Position numbers and translations under genes: made by a program. Below are positions 19,879 through 27,654 of a stretch of DNA of 27,654 nt, one piece after another. Each line of letters starts with the position of its first letter. Position 1 is the first letter of the stretch. Under the pieces are notes generated by a model. The model was not told where the DNA came from. It did no database searches and saw nothing but the letters and a program-made list of their open reading frames with translations. The stretch lies in the NCBI RefSeq assembly GCF_000090795.2, contig NW_003546752.1, forward strand, positions 1 to 27,654, in the 5' to 3' direction. This DNA is from Amphimedon queenslandica (Eukaryota; Porifera; Demospongiae; Haplosclerida; Niphatidae).

Positions 19879-21153
19879 ATGGCTCATTGTGCTGAGAAAG
19901 ACACAAATAATGGAGAAGGAGTCCAACTTGTTGCTGTTATTGGTGGTGGATTAGTTGGTCCCTTGCAGGCATTGTATCTAGCTCGGAATGGATTAAAAGT
20001 TTACCTTTTTGAATCGAAAAAAGACATAAGGAAATCAGACTCGGGGGCTGGTAGGAGCATTAACTTGACTATTAGTACCAGGGGAATTGAAGCACTTGAA
20101 GCTATTGGATTAAGACATGTTCTTTCCGAGGCTGTTCCAGTATATGGTAGAATGAAGCACTCATTGGACGGGACAACATCCACAATGAATTACAGTTCAA
20201 AAGGAGAGGCCATTCACTCCATTAACAGGCTGAAGTTAAATCAAGCTCTGCTTGAAGCTGCTGAACGTGACTCTAACATCACACTTCACTTTGAACACAA
20301 ACTCCATCATGCCGATCTCAAGAAGCAGTTGCTTACTTTTAAAACCCCCGAGGGTGAGAAAGAAGTGACAGTTGGTTTCACGTTTGGGTGTGATGGCACT
20401 TTCTCAACAGTCAGAGATCAAATGCTGAAATCAGGAGGATTCAATTACTCCTTCAGTCAAGAGTGCATCGAGCATGGTTATAAAGAGCTTCGTATGAAAC
20501 CTCACACTAATGATGCCCACCAAGAAGAATTTGCAATGACTCCTGATCGCCTCCATCTTTGGCCACGTCAGGAATTCACAATGGTAGCTCTACCTAATCC
20601 TGATAAGAGCTTCACCCTTGCTCTTTTTATGCCTTTTGATAAGTTTGAAACCATAGCATCTGAGGAAAAGCTACTGCCTTTCTTTGAAGAACACTTTCCT
20701 GACTCTATTGACAAGATAGGGAAAGAAGAGCTAGTGAATGATTTTAAAAGGAATCCCACTGGGTCCCTGTACTCCATCAAGTGCAATTCATACTATCATT
20801 GCTCCGCCGTTTTGTTAGGAGATGCTGCCCATGCAGTCGTCCCATTTTTTGGGCAGGGAACAAACGCTGGCATGGAGGACTGCCTCATTTTTGATGAACG
20901 TCTGAAGGAACTCAAGAAAGTAGGGGGAAAAGGAGGAAGAATTGGACTAGATGATCTTAAAGCTGCAGCTAAAGCTTATTCTGATGACAGGTGGGAGGAT
21001 GGCCAAGCAATAGCAGATCTTTCAATGATTAATTATGAAGAATTGAAATCTCCCCAAAAGCACCCATTTGATGAGTCTCTATATAATATGGTTGCGTTCA
21101 CCAGGAAGCCATATCGTGAGGCTTTGAAGAAGAAAAGGAATAAGACAGAATGA
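19879..21153 (+). CDS. KMO: Kynurenine 3-monooxygenase, intronless, without C-terminal membrane anchor
   Basis: FAD-dependent hydroxylase converting L-kynurenine to 3-hydroxykynurenine with NADPH and oxygen in tryptophan degradation. The single open frame gives 424 aa from the ATG at 19879; upstream in-frame sequence has only a GTG. The FAD-binding GGGLVG is at residues 22-27, followed by the GRSINLTIS segment that matches KMO's GRSINLALS. DRLHLWPR and ALPNPDKSFTLALFMPF match the family substrate region. GDAAHAVVPFFGQGTNAGMED near 314-334 is the second FAD motif. DLSMINYEEL and LYNMVAFTRKPYREA match the end of the catalytic part. Human KMO is 486 aa. Here about 25 residues between NYEEL and LYNM are missing, and the protein stops after KKKRNKTE, before the region that anchors KMO in the outer mitochondrial membrane. 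It is therefore probably soluble. Lack of introns contrasts with its neighbours and suggests a retrocopy or a transferred gene. Confidence 0.93.
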   Translation: MAHCAEKDTNNGEGVQLVAVIGGGLVGPLQALYLARNGLKVYLFESKKDIRKSDSGAGRSINLTISTRGIEALEAIGLRHVLSEAVPVYGRMKHSLDGTTSTMNYSSKGEAIHSINRLKLNQALLEAAERDSNITLHFEHKLHHADLKKQLLTFKTPEGEKEVTVGFTFGCDGTFSTVRDQMLKSGGFNYSFSQECIEHGYKELRMKPHTNDAHQEEFAMTPDRLHLWPRQEFTMVALPNPDKSFTLALFMPFDKFETIASEEKLLPFFEEHFPDSIDKIGKEELVNDFKRNPTGSLYSIKCNSYYHCSAVLLGDAAHAVVPFFGQGTNAGMEDCLIFDERLKELKKVGGKGGRIGLDDLKAAAKAYSDDRWEDGQAIADLSMINYEELKSPQKHPFDESLYNMVAFTRKPYREALKKKRNKTE

Positions 21154-21802
21154 TTTTGTTGATTTTGTTTCGTATAATACCAAGTATTGATTATGACGGT
21201 ATTTTGCCTTTTTATTTTATTGATAGTATTTCTAACTGTTATTGATTTTAATGCTTACTATTTTGCTGCTACTTATTATTGTCTTTAAATGTTGTTGTTT
21301 TTATCTTTGTTTTTAAAAATTTACTATCAAATAATGCAAATTTTAAATTATGCAATTAAGATTTAGTGTTTTGCCGCCAGCTATTTTTCCAACTAAGTAT
21401 CATCTTGTAAAAGTATAACTTTAGGTGGCAGATTAGGCTTTAATTTTGCTATTATCAGGCATAATGATATCTACATGCTAGCTTAGCTTAATGTCCTCTA
21501 AACAGTTTATTTAATAAATCTCAAGTTGACATAATGTTGTCTATGCAGTTCAATGATTCTTGGAATAGCACTTAGCTAGAGGTATAACTTTCTTGGAATC
21601 GTAACATATAGACTAATAATGCTTCTGCTTCATGTATAGCGGTATAGCACTACACGGCATACAATGCATTTCTGTTGATTCATTCATTTCTCACCGGATA
21701 TCAACCAAGCCACTCTCTCCACTGATGTTCTATGATTGGCTGTGGCTGATAGTGACAGGGCATTTGTCAGCTTTATAGAGCCAACTCTGCAGATATCACA
21801 TC

Positions 21803-21900
21803 ATATCTGCTGAGTTGCTGGCCCTGCAGATGTTGTTCCTTTATCTGCTGATCTGGCCCTGTTGTGCTCGGCTTTTTCTGCTGAGTTGGCCCTGATTGTG
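21803..21900 (+). repeat. Degenerate minisatellite, about three units
   Basis: ATCTGCTGA or TTCTGCTGA followed by TGGCCCTG recurs at about 21805, 21843 and 21876, a period of roughly 33-38 bp. The units are imperfect. No function is evident. Confidence 0.5.
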
Positions 21901-22225
21901 TATTTTTCCAGCTGGTACCAATACTTGTATTACCCAGAACCAATTTAATCATTGTAATTGCACTATGTACAGTTGCATTCAATAATAAGTGAAGGGTATA
22001 ATAGCTCAGACTGTGAACATGATGATACATTGATACCTAATGCTTGAATGACATTACTACTGTGTGAGACCTTAAGGCTTGCTAGCTGCCACAATAATAT
22101 ACAAATATATAGTGTATTGTGTCAGCTATAAAGTATGCTTCTCCTGGTTTTTGAAGGGACAACTTTCAGATAATTATTATACACAAGAACATAAATATTA
22201 GCTGATGCAGCGTCCCATGTGGAAA

Positions 22226-22231
22226 CACGTG
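22226..22231. promoter_or_regulatory. E-box upstream of RPL23
   Basis: CACGTG 63 bp before the RPL23 start codon, in a local GC-richer stretch. Myc-family control of ribosomal protein genes is known in animals; applying it here is inference. The pyrimidine-led ACTTTTG at 22277-22283 could be a 5' TOP-like transcription start, which is also unproven. Confidence 0.35.
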
Positions 22232-22293
22232 GGTAGGTAAGTACGCATGCTCGGTATTGTGAGCACGCGGGGTGGTACTTTTGAAGAAACAAG

Positions 22294-24045
22294 ATGTCGA
22301 AAAGAGGTAAGGAAACTGAATCCATTGTAATCCATTGTTAAGGATACGTAGAGAGGGAGGACTTTAGGCCTTTAACACTGTATTTTAATTGTACTAGCAT
22401 TTAAAAGTACAATAAAAGACATTTTTATTATGGTATAACAATTATTGTTTCTAGTTTCATTTTATTTTTATTATTAATTTTTTAGCTGCTAAGGGATCTG
22501 CTGGTTCCAAGTTCCGTATGGCCCTTGGTCTTCCAGTGGGTGCTGTTATAAACTGTGCTGATAACACCGGGGCTAAGAACCTCTACATTATAGCAGTGAA
22601 AGGTATCAAGGGTCGTCTGAACCGTCTGCCAGCAGCTGGGGCTGGTGATCTGGTACTGGCTACTGTTAAGAAAGGAAAACCTGAATTAAGAAAGAAAGGT
22701 AACAGAGTGTGTGTTATTAGTAGAGGTGGGCGATACGATACCAAAGTACTCATATATCCGATACCAAGTACTCGATACCAAATCCTGGTATTGAGTAGTG
22801 AGTAACCACGCCCCACCACACCTATTTTTGACGTCATAATTATAGCCACACCGTTCAATAATTACAAAATGGTGGCTTACTTCACTCAGTTTTATTAATA
22901 ACTAATTATAACTTATTTGTGCTTGCGCAATAGCTGACTACTCATTCACTACTCAATACCATCGATACTGATACTCAGGCTACTTGGTATCGGTATCGAT
23001 TCAAAATTTCTGGTATCGCCCACCTCTAGTTATTAGTTACAATTAGTGGGTGTGTGATGAATTTTTAATATAAAGTTTTTGTTAACGGCTTAAGGCGTGT
23101 GAAATTGCTTTATGTACATCAAAATGTCAGAAGAGATATTTTATCTCCTCCATTTAACAGACAATGACCTCCAGATAAAGGAGACCTCTATATAATATAT
23201 AACATACAAAGTGTCCTTTACCTAGTGGTTGTACTAGTAACTTTATTATTCCAAATTTTTAGTTTGTGTTCAATTGTTATTTTCTTTCCTTATAGTAATG
23301 CCAGCTGTTGTTATCAGGCAGAGGAAACCTTATCGTAGAAAAGACGGAGTATTCCTTTATTTTGAAGGTAATTTTGTCCTACACAGTTCCACTGTTTAAC
23401 TATGTACATTTTAAACATGCTAATTTGTTATCGTTTGTTTTTTGTTCTTTTCTCTATCAGATAATGCTGGTGTTATTGTGAATGTCAAAGGAGAAATGAA
23501 AGGTATGACTCATCACATTTTAAGATTTGATGTACATGCTATGCAGAAAGTTTTAGTTGATCCCGACTTCAACTTTTCAGGTCATGAGCATTAAAAAACA
23601 AGCCAATTTCTGAAAAAATACTGTGTAGAAAGTTTGAGCTGATTCCGAATTCAATTTTTCAAGTTACAGCCATTTTAAGAAAATGCCAAAATTCTGGCCC
23701 ATTGTTTTTTAATGGCTCCGAAGTCATGCCAAATTTTTATTACATTTTTTTATACATATTGATGTCCTTATGCTGTGTAGAAAGTTTGAGCTGATTCTGA
23801 GTTCACATTTTTTCAATAGGCCAATTTTTGGAAAATATCCAATGCTATAGTCCATGGTTTTTCTCAGAAAAATGGCTCCAAAATCATCTCTCATTTTTAT
23901 TACAATATCTGATACTCGCATTCAGTCATTATTATTATTATTATTTCATTATTATTGATTAGGTTCAACAGTAGCTGGTCCAGTGGCTAAGGAATGTGCT
24001 GATATTTGGCCGAGGATTGCTTCTAATGCCAGCAGTATTGCATAA
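22294..24045 (+). CDS. RPL23: Ribosomal protein L23 (uL14), 60S subunit
   Basis: Structural protein of the large ribosomal subunit. Five coding exons, 22294-22306, 22486-22698, 23296-23367, 23461-23502 and 23963-24045, join in phase to 140 aa, the same length as human RPL23. Diagnostic stretches are [72 protein letters not shown] and [18 protein letters not shown], almost identical to other animals. The first coding exon is only 13 nt (ATG TCG AAA AGA G). Intron 2 contains a hAT-type MITE starting 23 bp after the donor. Intron 4 contains copies of the dispersed repeat also found in METTL14. The Gly/Ala-rich N-terminus is slightly diverged, as is usual for the family. Confidence 0.97.
22721..23028. 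mobile_element. hAT-type MITE in RPL23 intron 2
   Basis: 308 bp with terminal inverted repeats TAGAGGTGGGCGATAC and GTATCGCCCACCTCTA (16 bp, perfect). It is flanked by the 8-bp direct duplication GTTATTAG at 22713-22720 and 23029-23036, the hallmark of hAT insertion. The interior is rich in GATACC/GGTATC motifs and can fold. It begins 22 bp inside the intron. Confidence 0.93.
23525..23920 (+). repeat. Diverged copies of the METTL14-intron repeat family
   Basis: AGAAAGTTTGAGCTGATTC occurs twice, with GATGTCCTTATGCTGTGTAG, CATTTTAAGAAAATGCCAAA and AATGGCTCCGAAGTCATG. These are the same blocks, in the same orientation, as the 177-bp tandem repeat at 10909-11430. The copy is in RPL23 intron 4 and more degenerate. 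Confidence 0.75.
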
Positions 24046-24071
24046 GAGAACTTAACTTTAATATTATTATT

Positions 24072-24113
24072 ATTATTAATTCTTTTGTCATAATAGCAAT
24101 AATTATTATGATA
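24072..24113 (+). repeat. 42-bp direct repeat, left copy
   Basis: Begins ATTATTAATTCTTTTGTCAT and ends TTATTATGATA. It matches 27291-27332 with one mismatch (T/C). It lies 27 bp after the RPL23 stop. Together the two copies bracket the subtilase gene. Confidence 0.85.
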
Positions 24114-24306
24114 TTAATGTTGGAGATATTTCACAAGAGCTTTTGTAGAGTAGTGAGGAAGTTTATGTTGAGCTCTAAGTTGCTATAATCTGCATAATTT
24201 TGGTTTTTGATTTAAATTTTTGCTGAAATTTCAAAAAGGAATTCAATCATGTTAAGCATATCTAAAAATAACAAAAAGTCTAAATAGCATCAACCAAATT
24301 ATAAAA

Positions 24307-26861
24307 TTAGATTTCAGCCTCCCTTTTGTACAATTTTTTCAGTGTTTCGTGTATTCTTTCTTTCGCCAGTTCTGTGCTAAATGCTTTTGCATCACTTTGT
24401 GTGAAACTAGAATCATCAACAATGTAATCAGGAAAGAGCACAGAGAAATTGAGACAACCGAATCCTTCAGTTTCTGAATGAACTTGTGGTTTTACTACGA
24501 GTAACTTCAAAAGGGCACGCATTGCATATACATTTCGAGCTGCTTTAGATATTGGTACCTTCTTCCATTTGTTGCCAGACCAAACTTCTATCTTATCATG
24601 TTCCATCTCCTTCTTTATAAACTCAAGCAATAATGCAATGTATCCAGCTACGACTGGAGCTGCAAATGATGTACCTGAAGAGGCATGGCTGGTTTTAACA
24701 CATTGGACTTGAGCAAGAAAATCCAATTCCCTTCCAGCAGAGTTATATCTAGCACGATTATAAAATCCATCTCCTCTCCCAACAACAATGATATTGCCAT
24801 TTCGACCAGGATAGTAAATTGAATTTTGCTGGCTGAAACCACAATTACCAGCAGCAAAAACAATTATCTTACCAGCTTTGACTGCTTTATCAAATGCTGT
24901 ACATAGACCAAGATAGAAAATAGGGAATGAAACAGAGCATGAAATGACATCAATTGTATCCTCAGATTTGCAGTCATTGAAAATATCAGTCACTGAATTT
25001 ACACTAGAATTTTGAGTGTTGTGACTGAGGTTGAGACACAATATTTGACATTCTGAAGATATTTTTCGTAACACCATAGCACATTTGTTGCCATGTAAAT
25101 CTTTAGGAAGAGGCTGCCAATCAAACATTTCAATTGACCCTGAACTTTGCGCAACTTTATTAAATCGATCGATTATTCCAACACAAATATTTTTCCCCTT
25201 AAGATCATGAAACTTCCCACTTCTTTCCTCGGCACTAATTATGTCGTCTTCAACATTACCTTTTCCAGTAATGCTATGACCACAAACTATATTGGCCAAC
25301 TTCTGGATTAAAAAGCTTGGCTTCATCTCTAAAAGTGATAATATAATTTGCTCACCATCTCCATATCCAAGCTGTGGATCATGTGATCCATTACCTTCAT
25401 TAACTATGAGCTCACAGATCACATAAGTGTGTAAATGAGCGCTTTTTTGATCGAGTTTAGAATTTTTAACTATGTAATTGATCATTTTTTGAATGATCGA
25501 AATCGAATCTTCTTCTTCATTTCTTTCCTTCATGATAGAATTAATACGAGAGACTAGTAAAGAGATAAGACCTACAACTCTAGCAGCTGCAATACCACAG
25601 TCCCTTGGTAATTCTACTTCTTTCCCATTATATTTGATTAGTCTTGCTGGTCGAGTTTTGAAGTCTATGGACACATCAATTTCTCTGCCTTTTGGTCCAG
25701 TCCCAGCCACCCCCACAGAGATAACTGTACCCAAAGCAGCAGGAAAAACTACATCGCTTCCTTCTCTTCCAGCAGCACAAACAATGATTATACCATCATT
25801 TGTGGCTTCATATATCTCCTTCATTTCATCCTCCATGTATTGACCACCATATGGTATTAGGACCACAAGGTTGTCATAATTTCCTTTCCCTTCATTCCAG
25901 ATTAACTTCAGCTGCTTAAGAGCTTTTGCAGTAGCACCATTAACAATGAATCCATCAGGGTCTGTCGTTTGGCATACAATAAACTCAGATGTTTTTGTGT
26001 AGTCGTGTATAATCCAAGGAGAAGTGATCCAATGATCGTAGGTTTTCTCAGACTTCTGACTCTTATCTTCAGGACTTAGAGCTGCTAGATGTTGCTCAAT
26101 AACTTTGATAGGCCTATATCTTCCATGATCTGAGTTAAGAAAAGGGCATTTGTTAAGGCCGCTATACCCTAAAGTAGCAATTAAGATACGGTCACCTTTA
26201 AAATGATCACCATATACTGGTAGAGGCTGATAGACATTTGAGATGCCACAGCAACTTCCAAACATAATGTGTGGGCTCTTGTGTGAGGTTGTCTCTATGC
26301 AATTCAACCGATTAAGTATATTACAATCATTAAAATTTAATCGCACCAAGTTAATGTTTTGAAATTCTATGCGATAATCCTGAAGGAACTTTTTGACAAA
26401 TTCACGTTTGACTTCGTCATTGCATCCCCACCACCATTGTTCTCACAGGCAACATTTAGTGTGTTTATGCTCAAGGACGATTTCAAAGATACAATTTCTG
26501 CAGGTATGCTGACTCTGCTCGTGCCATCAAAATGAGCAACAGTGACTTCCACTATGTTCAACATCTCATCCACATTAGGGCCGTTTAATACTGCCAGTAT
26601 CCAGAGAGGGAACACTATGTTACAGATCTCATGCACGTCAAATGAAACAAGCGAAAATGTCTCATAAGAAAAAAAGGTGCCAGGTTGATTTTTAAATCTA
26701 TAGCATGACACGATCTTTGCAAAATTTTTCCTTGCCTGCATTCTTTTCGCAATATAATCCCATATCCTGTAGCAAGTCACCTTGTCGACAAAATGGTGTT
26801 CTTTTGGTAAGTAGGAAAAATCTAGGATGTCATCTCTAGGAATATCTTTGATATCATCCAT
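24307..26861 (-). CDS. Tandem subtilisin-like (S8) protein, degenerate plus active domain; broken frame
   Basis: Two minus-strand frames form one gene: an N-terminal frame from the ATG at 26861 to a stop at 26367, and a second frame ending at 24307 that is open upstream to about 26430. Residue numbers below count from codon 26349-26347. The C-terminal S8 domain has all key residues: GIIDRF (Asp394), DLHGNK (His419), AAGNCG (Asn502) and SSGTSFAAPVVAG (Ser561). An earlier copy keeps the fold spacing but not the residues: IATLGYSG where Asp is expected, AAGREG (Arg195 for Asn) and RDCGIAAARVVG (Gly252 for Ser), so it is a pseudo-protease. No signal peptide is seen, so it is probably intracellular. 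The N-terminal 140 residues match nothing I recognise. Adding one base in the CCCC run at 26426-26429 would join the frames (852 codons). A weak intron of about 68 nt with a GTGGTG donor is the alternative. No other introns. Confidence 0.75.
26426..26429 (-). other. Probable frameshift site in the subtilase gene
   Basis: Homopolymer CCCC (GGGG on the coding strand) where the N-terminal and protease frames meet. One missing base here accounts for the frame change. It could be an assembly error, a real mutation, or an artefact hiding a very short intron. Confidence 0.5.
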
Positions 26862-26960
26862 TGAGATCTCTCTGATCTAGATCTACTTGCTAGATTTGAT
26901 ACTGCTGTGGTAAAGCGAGGTCGCCGGATCTATAGAGCGAGACAATAGATTATATAGACC

Positions 26961-27152
26961 CTATAGGGGAGCTAATTTCTGCAAGTAATTATTGCATTGC
27001 GGTATCCACCCACACTCATAATTTGGACGGCAATATACAGTGTAGCTACATGAGGAAACAAGGAACAAGAGGCAGAGCTTGCATGAGTGGCAATACATGC
27101 CAGTAACAGTGAAAAATAAAGCCCAGAATGTCTCCAGGAAAAAAAGCTTCAT
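26961..27152 (-). CDS. Possible small secreted Cys-rich peptide (weak)
   Basis: 63-aa frame from the ATG at 27152 within a longer 93-aa frame. It starts MKLFFLETFWALFFTVTG, signal-peptide-like, and continues with seven cysteines, including CHSCKLC and YECGWIPQC. It lies upstream of the subtilase on the same strand. There is no homology evidence, and it may be a chance frame or part of a 5' UTR. Confidence 0.2.
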   Translation of the reverse strand: MKLFFLETFWALFFTVTGMYCHSCKLCLLFLVSSCSYTVYCRPNYECGWIPQCNNYLQKLAPL

Positions 27153-27290
27153 TGCACTTGAAGTGACTTGTCCACAAAGGCTGCTTTGGCCTCCTATCCA
27201 TTGGTTTTGCCATCCAGCAGGAGAATTTCGAAAAATTTTCATTAAAGAATGCGAATAGGGTACGGATTATTAATTATTATTACTTATTAG

Positions 27291-27332
27291 ATTATTAATT
27301 CTTTTGTCATAATAGCAACAATTATTATGATA
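27291..27332 (+). repeat. 42-bp direct repeat, right copy
   Basis: Same orientation as 24072-24113, one mismatch, 3219 bp away. Sequence immediately outside diverges (CGCGAG here versus TTAATG at the left copy). Confidence 0.85.
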
Positions 27333-27654
27333 CGCGAGAGTTATAAATGTGTCAACTGACATCTTTGATCAAAATTAATGATAACTGATTGAAATGAATC
27401 TCTTAAGTGACTGAGGTCAGTTATTTCTAATAGATCATTCCTTATGCTCTAAAACTGGTGTTGCTGCTGACAGCTCAACTAATGACTGCTTATTACTAGC
27501 ACTGGGGGTACTACTGTTCAGGACCTAATGATAATGATAATGATAAATAATTTTAAAAGTGTGAGAAGTGACTTGCTTTAGTAAACTTCTCAAGGACTAT
27601 CTCTTTGATATTTCTTGGCCACAATGGACCCTGTACTGAGCCATCTCTCCTAAT

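Larger units (their letters stand above)
21154..22293. other. Intergenic region between KMO and RPL23
   Basis: AT-rich 3' flank of KMO, then the degenerate minisatellite near 21803-21900, then the RPL23 promoter with a CACGTG at 22226-22231, 63 bp before the ATG. The open frames here (21773-22030 and 22122-22325, minus) show no family features and are not called. Confidence 0.5.
26862..27654. other. Region upstream of the subtilase to the window edge
   Basis: It contains the presumed subtilase 5' region, the small ORF at 26961-27152 (minus), the right 42-bp repeat copy, and TGATAA repeats at 27523-27550. Near the edge the minus strand has open stretches (one ends LELSAATPVLEHKE then stop; another reads PLWPRNIKEIVLEKF) that might be terminal exons of a gene continuing rightwards. 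Their splice phases do not fit well, so they are not called. Confidence 0.35.

Noticed and set aside
22583..22858. 91-aa minus-strand frame
   Set aside because: Antisense of RPL23 exon 2 and the hAT MITE.
25493..25843. 116-aa plus-strand frame
   Set aside because: Antisense shadow of the subtilase coding sequence.
27420..27654. Terminal exons of a minus-strand gene at the right edge
   Set aside because: Open stretches exist, but donor and acceptor phases do not match; too weak to call without sequence beyond the window.

Overview
The window is animal genomic DNA, most likely from a demosponge close to Amphimedon queenslandica; that species assignment is inference from style and gene content, not a database match. 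It is AT-rich, has GT-AG introns and dense short inverted-repeat (MITE-like) elements and microsatellites, and carries metazoan genes in sponge-like form. A 10-N assembly gap lies at 12180-12189, inside a METTL14 intron.

Layout, left to right. (1) 459-4826, minus strand: an 11-exon gene rebuilt here exon by exon, encoding a 474-aa type I membrane protein (receptor A) with signal peptide, ectodomain, Ser/Thr-rich stalk made of duplicated phase-1 exons, hydrophobic membrane segment and a tyrosine-containing tail. (2) 5983-7108, plus: a secreted fibrinogen/COLFI-like protein whose signal-peptide exon is duplicated just upstream. (3) 7452-14378, plus: METTL14, the non-catalytic partner of the m6A RNA methyltransferase, 12 exons, 450 aa, with DPPL in place of the usual EPPL. 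(4) 14648-18509, plus: a 7-exon, 548-aa type I membrane protein (receptor B) that shares plan, junction phases and a tyrosine motif with receptor A. (5) 19879-21153, plus: intronless kynurenine 3-monooxygenase lacking the C-terminal membrane anchor. (6) 22294-24045, plus: RPL23 (uL14), 5 coding exons, with a hAT-type MITE directly behind one splice donor. (7) 24307-26861, minus: a putative intracellular tandem subtilase with one degenerate and one catalytically complete S8 domain, broken by a one-base frameshift or a tiny intron, and bracketed by 42-bp direct repeats.

METTL14, KMO and RPL23 are unrelated housekeeping or metabolic genes. The most novel content is the pair of receptor-like genes A and B (a possible sponge receptor family with ITIM-like tails) and the pseudo-plus-active subtilase. 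Introns hold most of the repeats: at least five MITE-like elements, three copies of a pogo-like repeat, a 177-bp tandem repeat with dispersed relatives, long CT tracts abutting 3' splice sites, and recurring TACATGTA arrays.
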